Below the pieces are notes generated by a model. It made no database searches, was not told where the DNA came from, and saw nothing but the letters and a program-made list of their open reading frames with translations. From Desulfogranum japonicum DSM 18378 (lineage in GTDB: Bacteria > Desulfobacterota > Desulfobulbia > Desulfobulbales > Desulfobulbaceae), in assembly GCF_000429945.1 (NCBI RefSeq), contig NZ_AUCV01000026.1, positions 25,417 through 89,416 of the forward strand: a DNA stretch of 64,000 nt, in the 5' to 3' direction. Position numbers and translations under genes: made by a program. Positions within the stretch are counted from its first letter, which is position 1, and every line of letters begins with the position of its first letter. Positions 17,635 through 25,968 of the stretch are shown piece after piece.

Positions 17635-18624
17635 TTAAAAGAGTAATTCTTTGCCTAAAATTGATACCAGTTCATCTGCAGCACGGGTTGGAGCCATATT
17701 GCCTGTCTCAACTCTCTCTTTGATGGTAGGTAAGACTTTCTGTATCTCCTCATGATTATAAAACCATGTTTCCAGGCCTTCTTTGACAAGGAACCACATC
17801 CAGGACATTGACTGGTCTCTACGCTTTTCTTCAAGCTCACCGGTGGCAGTCATTATCTTCTTATGCTGAGTAATGGTATCCCATACCTCCGATAAACCTT
17901 TCTCTTCCAGGGCGCTACAAGTCATAACAGGTGGAGTCCAGTTTGGTGATGATGGTGTGACAAGATGCAGGGCCGTTTCGTATTGTTTTTTAGCTAGTTT
18001 AGCACGGGTGATATTGTCACCGTCAGCTTTGTTGACGACGATTGCGTCAGCAACCTCAAGAACACCTTTTTTAATCCCCTGAAGTTCGTCGCCAGCCCCT
18101 GAAATCTGGAGTACCAGAAAGAAGTCTACCATGGAAGCAACAGTGGTTTCAGATTGGCCAACGCCCACTGTCTCTACGATGATGACATCAAAACCTGCGG
18201 CTTCACAGATCAGCATGGTCTCCCGTGTTTTCCTTGCTACTCCGCCGAGGCTCCCGCCTGAAGGGGATGGGCGGATAAACGCCATATCATTTACAGCAAG
18301 GCGCTCCATACGTGTTTTATCGCCTAAGATGGAGCCACCACTGCGTGTGGAACTGGGATCGATTGCCAGCACAGCAACCCTATATCCCAACCCGGTTAGC
18401 ATAGTTCCGAAGCTTTCAATAAATGTACTCTTTCCGGCTCCCGGAACTCCGGTAATCCCAAGCCTGACTGCTTTGCCAGTATGAGGCAGTAATTCGCTGA
18501 TTACCTCCCTGGCAATGTCCTGATGGGTAGACAATTGACTTTCAATGAGAGTAATTGTCCGCGCGAGCATCAGGCGGTTAAAATCGAGTACACCTTGTAT
18601 GTAATAGCTGGGATCTTTAAACAT
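17635..18624 (-). CDS. meaB: Methylmalonyl-CoA mutase chaperone GTPase
   Basis: This 329-residue G3E-family GTPase of the MeaB/ArgK type protects methylmalonyl-CoA mutase from inactivation and gates delivery of adenosylcobalamin. The P-loop GVPGAGKSTFIESFG lies near residue 60. The Walker B/Mg region is IIVETVGVGQSE and the guanine-specificity motif NKAD is near residue 198. It is directly downstream of the mutase gene, 86 bases away, as in many methylmalonyl-CoA clusters. No clear ribosome site precedes its ATG, so the start is less certain than the identity. Confidence 0.93.
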   Translation of the reverse strand: MFKDPSYYIQGVLDFNRLMLARTITLIESQLSTHQDIAREVISELLPHTGKAVRLGITGVPGAGKSTFIESFGTMLTGLGYRVAVLAIDPSSTRSGGSILGDKTRMERLAVNDMAFIRPSPSGGSLGGVARKTRETMLICEAAGFDVIIVETVGVGQSETTVASMVDFFLVLQISGAGDELQGIKKGVLEVADAIVVNKADGDNITRAKLAKKQYETALHLVTPSSPNWTPPVMTCSALEEKGLSEVWDTITQHKKIMTATGELEEKRRDQSMSWMWFLVKEGLETWFYNHEEIQKVLPTIKERVETGNMAPTRAADELVSILGKELLF

Positions 18625-18655
18625 AGTGGTAGTCTCAAAAAAGGATTAAATAAAG

Positions 18656-18685
18656 ACAGACGGATGAGTTGCCCCATCCGTCTGT
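18656..18685 (-). terminator. Hairpin between mcm and meaB
   Basis: An 11-bp stem (ACAGACGGATG with CATCCGTCTGT, eight-base loop) lies 26 bases past the mutase stop codon. The minus-strand tail is CTTTATTTAA, only moderately T-rich. It may be a partial terminator or an mRNA-processing element that lowers meaB expression relative to the mutase. Confidence 0.6.
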
Positions 18686-18710
18686 ATATTCAGCCGAGGA
18701 TCTTAAAGGC

Positions 18711-20855
18711 TTATTTGAGGTATTGTGCTTCCAAAAGATCCATGACTTTTCCTGCAGAAGTGGTGATCGGCGTACCTGGGCCGAAAACAGCTTTACAACC
18801 AGCATTAAAGAGGAAATCATAATCGCTTGGTGGAATAACGCCACCAGCAACTACGCCGATTTCTCCTGCGCCCTGCTCTTTAAGTTTAGCAATCAACTCA
18901 GGTACAAGGGTCTTATGTCCAGCTGCAAGGCTGGAAGCGCCGACGATATGGACATCGTTTTCGATAGCCATTTTCGCAGCTTCATCAGGCGTCTGGAACA
19001 TGGGGCTGATATCAACATCAAATCCGAGATCAGCAAAAGAAGAGGCTACAACTTTGATACCTCGATCATGTCCATCCTGTCCCATTTTGGTCACAAGAAT
19101 ACGAGGACGACGTCCTGTTTTCTCCAGGAATTCACCTGTACGTTTACGGAAAGACTCAATGATTCCTGCGCTTTCACTGCTAGCCTCGCTGTATTCAGAA
19201 GAATAAGCGCCTGAGACACATTGAGTTGTGGCAACGTAGCGTCCAAAAACTTTTTCCATGGCGTCAGAAATTTCTCCAACTGTTGCGCGTGCTTTGGCTG
19301 CGGCTATGGCAACTTCCAGCAGGTTGCCATTACCTTCTGCGGCTTTGGTAACAGCCTCAAGGCACGCTTGGGTTTGAGCTTCGTCACGGGTAGAGCGGAT
19401 TTCTTTAAGCCGATCAATTTGCTCCAAGCGGACTGAATCGGGTACTTCCAGGATATCGAAGTCAAGTTTTTCGTCTTCAAGACGATATTTATTCACACCG
19501 ACGATAACATCTGAACCTTGGTCAATGCGTGCTTGACGACGGGCAGCAGATTCTTCGATACGCATTTTGGGCATACCGGATTCGATGGCTTTTGCCATAC
19601 CGCCGATCTCTTCAATCTCATCAATGATTGCTTGAGCTTTCTCAACAATTTGATTGGTAAGATACTCGATGTAGTAAGAGCCGCCAAGAGGATCAGCGAC
19701 TTTACAAACATGAGATTCTTCCTGAATAATGATCTGGGTGTTACGTGCAATACGTGCGGAGAAGTCTGTAGGCAGACAAACAGCCTCATCATAGCTGTTG
19801 GTATGCAGTGACTGGGTGCCGCCAAGAGCTGCTGACATAGCTTCCATGGTTGTACGAATGATGTTATTGTACGGATCCTGCTCTGTCAAACTCCAACCGG
19901 ATGTCTGGCAATGGGTACGCAGCATGGAAGATTTCGGATTGGATGGATTGAATTGCTGCATCAAGCGGTGCCAGAGAAAACGGGCAGCGCGCAACATGGC
20001 GATATCCATGAAAAAGTTCATGCCAATGCCGAAGAAGAAAGAAAGGCGTGGAGCAAAAGTGTCAACACTCATACCTGACGCTATGGCAGCACGGACATAT
20101 TCAACACCGTCAGCCAGGGTGAAGGCTGTCTGCAGTACAGAATCAGCACCTGCTTCCATGATATGGTAGCCGCTGATACTGATAGTGTTGTATTTTGGCA
20201 TGTTTTGAGAGCAGAATGCCATGATGTCTGAGACAATTCTCATGGAAGGCTCAGGTGGGTAAATATAGGTATTTCTGGTAAGGTACTCTTTCAAAATGTC
20301 GTTCTGGATGGTACCCGTCAATTGCTCCTGCTGAACTCCTGATTCCTCAGCAGCCGCAATCCACATGCCGAGGATAGGAATAACCGCACCGTTCATGGTC
20401 ATGGATACAGACATTTTGTCCAGAGGAATACCATCAAAGAGGATTTTCATATCCTCTATTGAATCAATGGCAACACCTGCTTTACCGATATCACCGGCAA
20501 CACGAGGATTGTCAGAATCGTAACCGCGATGGGTGGCAAGGTCGAAAGCAACGGAAAGACCTTTCTGGCCTGCAGCGAGATTACGGCGGTAGAATGCGTT
20601 AGACTCCTTGGCTGTGGAGAAACCAGCATACTGTCGAATAGTCCATGGGCGACCGGCGTACATAGTAGCCATGGGTCCGCGAGTATATGGTGCCAGACCA
20701 GGATATTGTACTTTGGTCTCTAACCCCTGGATATCATCTTCTGTGTACAGGCATTTCACGTCAATACCTTCTGGAGATTTCCAGGTAAGAATATCGGGTG
20801 ATTTGCCTTTCATTTGCTTGGTTGCAAGTTCAAGCCATTGTTCTTGTGTTGCCAT
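18711..20855 (-). CDS. mcm: Methylmalonyl-CoA mutase, large subunit type
   Basis: This 714-residue adenosylcobalamin enzyme interconverts succinyl-CoA and (R)-methylmalonyl-CoA. The N-terminal barrel carries the substrate-binding segment [18 protein letters not shown]. The C-terminal B12-binding domain has the signature GQDGHDRG (DxHxxG, near residue 605), whose histidine ligates cobalt. It is complete in one chain, like the homodimeric or catalytic-subunit form, and no small partner subunit gene is adjacent. The ribosome site is AAGGAG. It is flanked by epimerase and meaB genes, fitting propionate oxidation or production through succinate. Confidence 0.96.
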   Translation of the reverse strand: MATQEQWLELATKQMKGKSPDILTWKSPEGIDVKCLYTEDDIQGLETKVQYPGLAPYTRGPMATMYAGRPWTIRQYAGFSTAKESNAFYRRNLAAGQKGLSVAFDLATHRGYDSDNPRVAGDIGKAGVAIDSIEDMKILFDGIPLDKMSVSMTMNGAVIPILGMWIAAAEESGVQQEQLTGTIQNDILKEYLTRNTYIYPPEPSMRIVSDIMAFCSQNMPKYNTISISGYHIMEAGADSVLQTAFTLADGVEYVRAAIASGMSVDTFAPRLSFFFGIGMNFFMDIAMLRAARFLWHRLMQQFNPSNPKSSMLRTHCQTSGWSLTEQDPYNNIIRTTMEAMSAALGGTQSLHTNSYDEAVCLPTDFSARIARNTQIIIQEESHVCKVADPLGGSYYIEYLTNQIVEKAQAIIDEIEEIGGMAKAIESGMPKMRIEESAARRQARIDQGSDVIVGVNKYRLEDEKLDFDILEVPDSVRLEQIDRLKEIRSTRDEAQTQACLEAVTKAAEGNGNLLEVAIAAAKARATVGEISDAMEKVFGRYVATTQCVSGAYSSEYSEASSESAGIIESFRKRTGEFLEKTGRRPRILVTKMGQDGHDRGIKVVASSFADLGFDVDISPMFQTPDEAAKMAIENDVHIVGASSLAAGHKTLVPELIAKLKEQGAGEIGVVAGGVIPPSDYDFLFNAGCKAVFGPGTPITTSAGKVMDLLEAQYLK

Positions 20856-20908
20856 GTCCTTACTCCTTGTTTAATACGAAGGGTTATTCCCCTATTACAT
20901 GATGACGT

Positions 20909-20953
20909 GTTCCATAAAGCTGTAGAGAACATCTCTGATCAGCTTCATGGAAC
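20909..20953 (-). promoter_or_regulatory. Long stem-loop in the 5' region of mcm
   Basis: Bases 20909-20922 pair with 20940-20953 (GTTCCATAAAGCTG against CAGCTTCATGGAAC, one mismatch). An inner AGAGA/TCTCT stem caps the structure. It lies 54 bases upstream of the mutase start on the coding strand and has no T tail. It could stabilise the mRNA or mark a processing site between the epimerase and mutase cistrons; the function is unknown. Confidence 0.6.
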
Positions 20954-20975
20954 CAATTGTAAATAATTATATTGA

Positions 20976-21007
20976 CCACAATTATTCGTTGCCGCGAACA
21001 ATTGTGG
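20976..21007 (-). terminator. Hairpin just after the epimerase gene
   Basis: CCACAATT at 20976-20983 pairs with AATTGTGG at 21000-21007, with an inner TTCG/CGAA stem and one mismatch. It begins 18 bases past the epimerase stop on the minus strand. The tail is not T-rich, so a true terminator function is doubtful. Confidence 0.4.
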
Positions 21008-21024
21008 GGTAACTGCAACTGCTA

Positions 21025-21429
21025 CTAGTTTCTTTCACACAGTTCAACCAGAACGCCACCGGTTGCCTTAGGGTGCAGGAAAGCGATTTTTGCTCCGCCA
21101 GCGCCGATACGGGGAGTCTGATCAATAAGTTTAACACCTTTCTCTTTCAGTTCTTCTAGAGCCTCTTCAATATTTGCTACACGAAAAGCAATGTGTTGAA
21201 ATCCTGCTCCCTTTTTCTCAATGAATTTTGCTACAGGACCATCTGGAGAGGTAGATTCGAGCAATTCCACTTCGCTTTCTCCAACAGGGAAAAAAGCAGT
21301 TGTTACTTTTTGTTCTTCTACAGTCTCAGAGCCTTCAAATTCAAGACCAAGTACGTCTGTCCAAAAATTTTTTCCATCTTCAATGGAACCTACAGCAATA
21401 CCGAGATGATCAATTTTTTCAATTTTCAT
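21025..21429 (-). CDS. mce: Methylmalonyl-CoA epimerase
   Basis: This 134-residue vicinal-oxygen-chelate protein converts (S)- to (R)-methylmalonyl-CoA. It shows the paired beta-alpha repeats with metal ligands: IDHLGIAVGS at the N-terminus, a histidine in FQHIAFRV, and the terminal VLVELCE with its glutamate. The frame is open 11 codons further upstream, but the ATG at 21429 is preceded by AAGGAG at seven bases and gives the standard MKIEKIDHLG start. It lies between the CoA-transferase pair and the mutase. Confidence 0.94.
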   Translation of the reverse strand: MKIEKIDHLGIAVGSIEDGKNFWTDVLGLEFEGSETVEEQKVTTAFFPVGESEVELLESTSPDGPVAKFIEKKGAGFQHIAFRVANIEEALEELKEKGVKLIDQTPRIGAGGAKIAFLHPKATGGVLVELCERN

Positions 21430-21665
21430 TGTGTTACTCCTTTCATGAAGCCTAACGGCCAATAGTATAATTTATATCCAGCGTGTGTTTTGTACTTGAT
21501 CCTTGTATTAAATGAGATGGATGCCATCTCTACTTTGGTCAGTTATCAACTATCTCTTTTATCGGTTACTGTGGACCAAATATTTCCTAACCACAAGTTT
21601 TTCCGGTTTACATGCAGCATGAGGTACAACTCTGTTTCAGGTTTTATCTCATCTCAGTCGAACTG

Positions 21666-21704
21666 GAAAAAGCAGTGTCCCTTTATCAAAAGGGGACACT
21701 GCTT
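21666..21704 (-). terminator. Terminator after CoA-transferase subunit B
   Basis: A perfect 12-bp stem (AAGCAGTGTCCC with GGGACACTGCTT, ten-base loop) is followed by a short T tract on the minus strand. It lies 19 bases past the stop of the CoA-transferase subunit B gene. It separates the transferase genes from the epimerase and mutase, so the latter may have their own promoter or depend on read-through. Confidence 0.75.
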
Positions 21705-21722
21705 GGAATAACGAGGATGAAA

Positions 21723-22517
21723 TTACGCTCGTTTAACAAAAGCCCCGTTTGGATCAATATCTTCGCGAATCATACGTACTTCTTCCTGGGTAGGTGCTGT
21801 AAATTCACTGACATTATCTGCTACCAGCAGTTCAAAGCCGGTGTTAGCCTGGATTGATTCAACAGTTTCACCCGGGAACGTATGGATAAGTCTCATACGT
21901 TTTGACTCCTCTTCGAAATCAAAAATACCTTTGGTTGTGATAACACGATAAGGGCCTTTCCCCTGCATACCGGCTTTAAAACGGGCATTTGGAGATCCAT
22001 CAAGGTGGCCGGGGCTGGTTACATATTGCAGTTTTTCACTGAATTTTCTCTTATCATGGGGCACGATGAGGATGGTACGCTCGCAGGATGCAGCCATGTC
22101 ACTCGCACCACCACTACCTGGTAAACGTACTTTAGGCGTCTGGTAGCCACCAGGAAAATCACCAATCATCGTTGAATTCAGGTTGCCGTACATATCAACC
22201 TCAGCTCCCCCGATAAAATCAAAATCTGCAAAACCTCGCTGGGTCATCTCAAAGGCAGCATTGAGACCCTTTGCATAGCAGGCGCCGGTAATGGTTTTTG
22301 AATCACCAACAGAGATAGGCAGACCAACTTCCAGAGGGGGACCAACTGCACCCGCCTCAAATACGGGGATAAGGCCTGGGGCATGGGTTCGTTTAGCGAG
22401 TAGAGCCGCTACCATGGGTAGGCCGGTTCCTACAAACACTATTTTGTTGTTTTCCAATATTTTTGCACCCGCCACGACGATTATTTCTTGGGCGGTGTAA
22501 TCCGTTGAAGCTGTCAT
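21723..22517 (-). CDS. CoA-transferase subunit B, glutaconate CoA-transferase family
   Basis: This 264-residue family I CoA-transferase beta subunit is close in layout to glutaconate CoA-transferase GctB. The residue expected to form the glutamyl-CoA intermediate is at position 54 (PVFEAGAVGP). That number matches the catalytic Glu54 of Acidaminococcus GctB as I recall it. The glycine-rich loop FVGTGLPM is also seen. The ribosome site is AAGGAG. It pairs with subunit A 57 bases upstream. Given the neighbouring methylmalonyl-CoA genes, a short acid such as propionate or succinate is a likely substrate, but sequence alone does not decide this. Confidence 0.85.
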   Translation of the reverse strand: MTASTDYTAQEIIVVAGAKILENNKIVFVGTGLPMVAALLAKRTHAPGLIPVFEAGAVGPPLEVGLPISVGDSKTITGACYAKGLNAAFEMTQRGFADFDFIGGAEVDMYGNLNSTMIGDFPGGYQTPKVRLPGSGGASDMAASCERTILIVPHDKRKFSEKLQYVTSPGHLDGSPNARFKAGMQGKGPYRVITTKGIFDFEEESKRMRLIHTFPGETVESIQANTGFELLVADNVSEFTAPTQEEVRMIREDIDPNGAFVKRA

Positions 22518-22574
22518 GATAACTCCTTGTCTTCTATTTTCGATGGGTTCCCGTGTAATGTGAAAAGATTTCCT

Positions 22575-23591
22575 CTAAGCCAAACGTTCGCAGTTGTACG
22601 CTTCTGCCTTTTGATCAGCTAACAGTTTTGATAACGGGAATTGCTCGAGGAACCCTTCGAAGGATTCGACACCGAAAATATATTTATCATAATAAGCTTT
22701 GAGTTTATCTGCCGGCTCGCCTTTGCACATAACCGCTGCAGCTGCATGGAGTTCACGGATGTGGTCCCCATTAAAATAATAATGACGGCGGCATAAACCT
22801 GGATAGGCCCCGTAAGGCACTTCTACGACTGCATCTACTGCAGGGAAGGGGATTCCGACTTCTTTAGGTGAACTGGTGATCAGTTCATGGGAAACAAGTT
22901 GCTCACAGGTGATAATGGTTCGAGCAGAAGCCATTGCTATTTCAGCACAGGTACAGTCAGTACCGCGGATAATGCAGTTGCCGTATTTGTCTGCTGCATT
23001 GACATGGATGATAGCAACATCGGGGTTGCTCGCGGGAAGCAGAGCGATAGGACGTCCTGTGAATGGGCAATCCATGATTTTCGTTCTGCAACTGGAAGGT
23101 ATATCACCGGCCATCGGCCCTCGGGTTGGAATAAAAGGTAATCCCATGGAGCCTGCCTTAAAGCGGGCAGACATGTTGTAATTACTCCAGTCTTCGAGTT
23201 CGATTTTTCCACGTTCTGCCAGATAGCGAAACATTGGGGAAAGACCAAAAGACTCATGTGCCCAATAGGCTATTTCGACACGTTTGATGGAAAAATGACT
23301 ATCATCGACCATCATGGCGCCTGCCAGATAATCTGGTCCCAGACCTGCTGACTGCCAGGAGAGGGTGAGGTCTTTGAAACCATGGCGCACCATCTCATGG
23401 GTGATGGCAATGGGCTGGCGAATATTTACGAATCCACCAACACCAACATTGTCACCATCTTTGATGAATTTGTCGACAGCTTCTTTCAAGCTCATACGCT
23501 TATCACGCATGGATTTGTCTTTGTTGACAAGTGCTTCCCTTGCCTCGTCGGGAGATAAACCTGTCCAATACATTTCAGCGTTGTTTTCCAA
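22575..23591 (-). CDS. CoA-transferase subunit A, glutaconate CoA-transferase family
   Basis: This 338-residue alpha subunit has the family start MSLKEAVDKFIKDGDNVGVG (about residue 35) and a long central acyl/CoA-binding region. Translation begins at TTG (23591), with GAGG seven bases upstream. About 35 residues precede the usual domain start. It is the first gene of the minus-strand CoA-transferase unit. A terminator-like hairpin sits 85 bases upstream in the leader, suggesting control by premature termination. Confidence 0.85.
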   Translation of the reverse strand: MENNAEMYWTGLSPDEAREALVNKDKSMRDKRMSLKEAVDKFIKDGDNVGVGGFVNIRQPIAITHEMVRHGFKDLTLSWQSAGLGPDYLAGAMMVDDSHFSIKRVEIAYWAHESFGLSPMFRYLAERGKIELEDWSNYNMSARFKAGSMGLPFIPTRGPMAGDIPSSCRTKIMDCPFTGRPIALLPASNPDVAIIHVNAADKYGNCIIRGTDCTCAEIAMASARTIITCEQLVSHELITSSPKEVGIPFPAVDAVVEVPYGAYPGLCRRHYYFNGDHIRELHAAAAVMCKGEPADKLKAYYDKYIFGVESFEGFLEQFPLSKLLADQKAEAYNCERLA

Positions 23592-23666
23592 TGTTCTACC
23601 TCTTCCTGTCTATCGAGCTTTGTTGTTACTCCAAAAAATCAGTAGATTTTTCGGCCCCCTCAGTAC

Positions 23667-23718
23667 AAAAAAAAAGATCAATGAGATTGCACTGAAAATC
23701 AGTGCCAAGTCATTGATC
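23667..23718 (-). promoter_or_regulatory. Terminator hairpin in the leader of the CoA-transferase operon
   Basis: GATCAATGA (23676-23684) pairs with TCATTGATC (23710-23718), and an inner GCACTGA/TCAGTGC stem completes the hairpin. On the minus strand it is followed directly by about ten T residues. It therefore looks like a full rho-independent terminator, 75 bases before the subunit A start codon and with no minus-strand gene upstream. That makes it a candidate attenuator or riboswitch expression platform. Upstream, CAAAGTATT and AATACTTTG (23757-23765 and 23810-23818) can pair as another stem. Confidence 0.7.
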
Positions 23719-24180
23719 CTGTGAAAGACATGATCGGTTGCAGACCTGTGACGCTAATACTTTGAGTTGTTTCCAGACATTCAACACGTTGATCGCATGC
23801 TCCTAAAACAAAGTATTCACATCTCGCAGAGACGGAAAATATTTGCCAATGACGCGGTCTCCCCGGACGGATTACACCAATAAACCAAGGATCTGGAAAG
23901 AAATGTATCAGATATACATGCTTCCCGAACGCTGCCTAAATTGGATAAAAATCCAATTCAACAAGTATAATTCTGTGTTACGAGTGTCACCGGATCAGGC
24001 ACACCGTAGGTTTGAAAAATCCACTTCCCCAAAAAAAGATAATAATTTCGTATTGTAAGTTCAGCGATTTGTCAACTTAAAAAAGTTTGGGTTTGTGCTG
24101 CTTAAAATGAAATACATGCTGTCATTTGTCGCTAAAATAATAAGTTATGGTAATTTGTAGATGTCGTATCTATATTTCTT
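23719..24180. other. Leader and divergent control region between CoA-transferase and cobalamin genes
   Basis: No gene is supported in these 462 bases. It must hold the minus-strand promoter for the CoA-transferase operon and any plus-strand promoter for the gene at 24181. It also holds a 9-bp stem that could form a sensor structure ahead of the leader terminator. I looked for a cobalamin riboswitch (B12 box) and did not recognise one. Confidence 0.5.
24047..24075 (-). promoter_or_regulatory. Possible sigma-70 promoter for the CoA-transferase leader
   Basis: On the minus strand a perfect TTGACA (24070-24075) is followed after 17 bases by TACGAA (24047-24052), a weak -10 match. Transcription from here would give a leader of about 340 bases before the terminator hairpin at 23667-23718. 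Confidence 0.4.
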
Positions 24181-24450
24181 ATGAAAATATTCAGGATATT
24201 CGAACTGTTTGTGGCGGAATTTGGTTGCTTTCATGCACCGTTTAACAATTACACCCTGTATCTGATTATGCTCATTGCTTTTTTTGTTTATCTGGTCTAT
24301 GCATCAAAAGAGAAACTTGAGGTATTTTGGGTTTTATCGGCCCTGGCGCCTCTTTTTGTTGAACAGTTCACAGCAATGCAAAAGATAGACGAAAAAATAG
24401 CGCCGAAGTGTGAGCTTTTTTATAAAACACATGGTGGGAGTGGATTATGA
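24181..24450 (+). CDS. Small membrane protein, unrecognised
   Basis: An 89-residue open frame ends in an ATGA overlap with the adenosyltransferase gene, which is the main reason to believe it. Residues 24-44 are a clear membrane helix (YTLYLIMLIAFFVYLVYA) and about 50-66 are a second hydrophobic segment. The rest is short and partly charged. No ribosome site is seen at the ATG. I do not recognise a family. If real, it would be translationally coupled to the adenosyltransferase. Confidence 0.45.
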   Translation: MKIFRIFELFVAEFGCFHAPFNNYTLYLIMLIAFFVYLVYASKEKLEVFWVLSALAPLFVEQFTAMQKIDEKIAPKCELFYKTHGGSGL

Positions 24451-25019
24451 AAGTGTATACAGGTGGTGGGGATAAGGGGAAAACCAGCTTGTTTTCAGGG
24501 GAGAGAGTTGAAAAACACAGTTCGCGCATTGCAGCTTATGGAGATCTGGATGAGTTGAATTCGGTCATTGGTGTTGTTCTTTCAATGCTTCCCCAGGGGG
24601 TTAATACTCTGGAGCAGCAACTGCAGGTCATTCAGGCACGTCTTTTTCAGGCTGGCGCCTGGCTCGCGACCACGCCGGGATCATCTGCCGCAGAATTTCT
24701 TGATCCATTTCCTGAAACACTCGTTAAGGATATGGAAAAAGATATCGATCAGTTAAGCGATGAATTGCCACCCTTGAAAGTCTTTATTTTACCTGGTGGA
24801 CACACTGCGGCATCCATGTCACATGTCGGAAGGACTGTCTGTAGACGTTGTGAACGTAAAATCAGTCAACTTCTCGAAGAACAAAACAGTGACGCAGGCC
24901 AGGACGAAATGAAAACTATTCAAGTATATATCAACAGACTTTCAGATTACCTTTTCACAGTGGCCCGATACATCAATTTCAAGACAGATACCAGGGAACG
25001 TGAATGGCAGAAAAGCTAA
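24447..25019 (+). CDS. Cob(I)alamin adenosyltransferase, PduO type
   Basis: This 190-residue PduO-family ATP:cob(I)alamin adenosyltransferase makes adenosylcobalamin, the cofactor of the divergent methylmalonyl-CoA mutase. The ATP-binding N-terminus YTGGGDKGKTSLFSGERV and the signature VGRTVCRRCERK near residue 128 are both present. The gene overlaps the next one by 16 bases. Its position beside the mutase cluster fits supply of cofactor to that enzyme. Confidence 0.93.
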   Translation: MKVYTGGGDKGKTSLFSGERVEKHSSRIAAYGDLDELNSVIGVVLSMLPQGVNTLEQQLQVIQARLFQAGAWLATTPGSSAAEFLDPFPETLVKDMEKDIDQLSDELPPLKVFILPGGHTAASMSHVGRTVCRRCERKISQLLEEQNSDAGQDEMKTIQVYINRLSDYLFTVARYINFKTDTREREWQKS

Positions 25020-25681
25020 AAGGTGAAAATGCTGTCAATCGGGTTACTCTGCTTGACAGGGTCTGGCTTAGTGAGGATACTTTTCAATTAAAATGTACTC
25101 GGCCGGAAGAATTTACCTTTTTGCCCGGTCAGCATGTTTCGTTTTCTGTGGGAAATTTCTGTCGGGAATACACCATGGTATCTGCGGATACTGATGATTT
25201 TTTACTTTTTCTCATTAAACGTCTCCCGGAAGGTAAATTAAGTCCTCAACTTGCTGACATGCCGTTGCAGACCCAGATAGCAATTTCTCCTCCAGCGGGT
25301 TATCTGGTCAATCGAAACTCACCGGATATGCAGGTGTTTGTCGCAACAGGGACAGGTATTGCCCCTTTTATTTCCATGGTACGTAGTGGTGCTCGTGATT
25401 TTACCCTTATTCATGGGGCAAGGGATCGGGTAGAGTTGTTTTATGAAAAAGAACTGCAAAAACACGCTGCTTCCTACATACGATGTCTAACTACTTCCAA
25501 AGCGGTTAATTGCAATCTTGAAGGTTTTTATTCAGGCAGGGTAACGTCTTTTTTAAAGAAATCTTTTACTGAAGGCAGATATGCATTTTATCTTTGTGGC
25601 GTATGGGAGATGATTCAGGAAGTTACCCACATTATAGACGAGCGATTCCCTGCGTCTGTAATTTATAGTGAAGGATATTAA
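25004..25681 (+). CDS. FNR-family flavoprotein reductase, putative cobalamin reductase partner
   Basis: This 225-residue ferredoxin:NADP+ reductase-like protein has the FAD-binding motif REYTMVSA (RxYxxxS, about residue 62) and the nicotinamide-binding ATGTGIAPF (about 118). No FeS domain is attached. The start lies inside the adenosyltransferase gene (16-base overlap), so the two are probably co-translated. Adenosyltransferases need cob(II)alamin reduced to cob(I)alamin, and a flavoprotein could do that. This role is an inference from context. Confidence 0.75.
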   Translation: MAEKLKGENAVNRVTLLDRVWLSEDTFQLKCTRPEEFTFLPGQHVSFSVGNFCREYTMVSADTDDFLLFLIKRLPEGKLSPQLADMPLQTQIAISPPAGYLVNRNSPDMQVFVATGTGIAPFISMVRSGARDFTLIHGARDRVELFYEKELQKHAASYIRCLTTSKAVNCNLEGFYSGRVTSFLKKSFTEGRYAFYLCGVWEMIQEVTHIIDERFPASVIYSEGY

Positions 25682-25874
25682 CTTGCGAGCGTCTCCGCGT
25701 GCTCTACTCGCAATCTTGTCTCCCGCTTATCTGCTTGCGAACAAAATGAGCAATTTACCTGTGGATGAGGTTCGGAAATATTGGCATAATCCTATGTTTG
25801 TGAGTGGTATACCACAAGCTTTATCTATAGATTTATTCTCCGTGCATTGCGTTGCATAACAGAGAAAACAAAAC

Positions 25875-25904
25875 TTGACTCTCCTGGAAAATTTTTGGTA
25901 TAAA
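25875..25904 (+). promoter_or_regulatory. Sigma-70-like promoter upstream of the deacetylase gene
   Basis: TTGACT (25875-25880) and TATAAA (25899-25904) are separated by 18 bases, and the -10 box ends 65 bases before the deacetylase start. The surrounding DNA is AT-rich. It is the best housekeeping-type promoter I can see in the window. Confidence 0.65.
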
Positions 25905-25968
25905 AGTAAAATTATCGCAAGCGCGGTCTGTAAAGATGTGCCAAATTTCAAGTAATTAAAAACGTATC

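Noticed and set aside
23719..24180. Cobalamin riboswitch upstream of the mutase-linked operon
   Set aside because: Expected from the pathway, but no B12-box-like conserved core was found on either strand; only the terminator-type leader is supported.
25668..25859. 63-codon frame after the FNR-type reductase
   Set aside because: It starts inside the reductase gene without a ribosome site and shows no domain; its end runs into the promoter region of the deacetylase operon.
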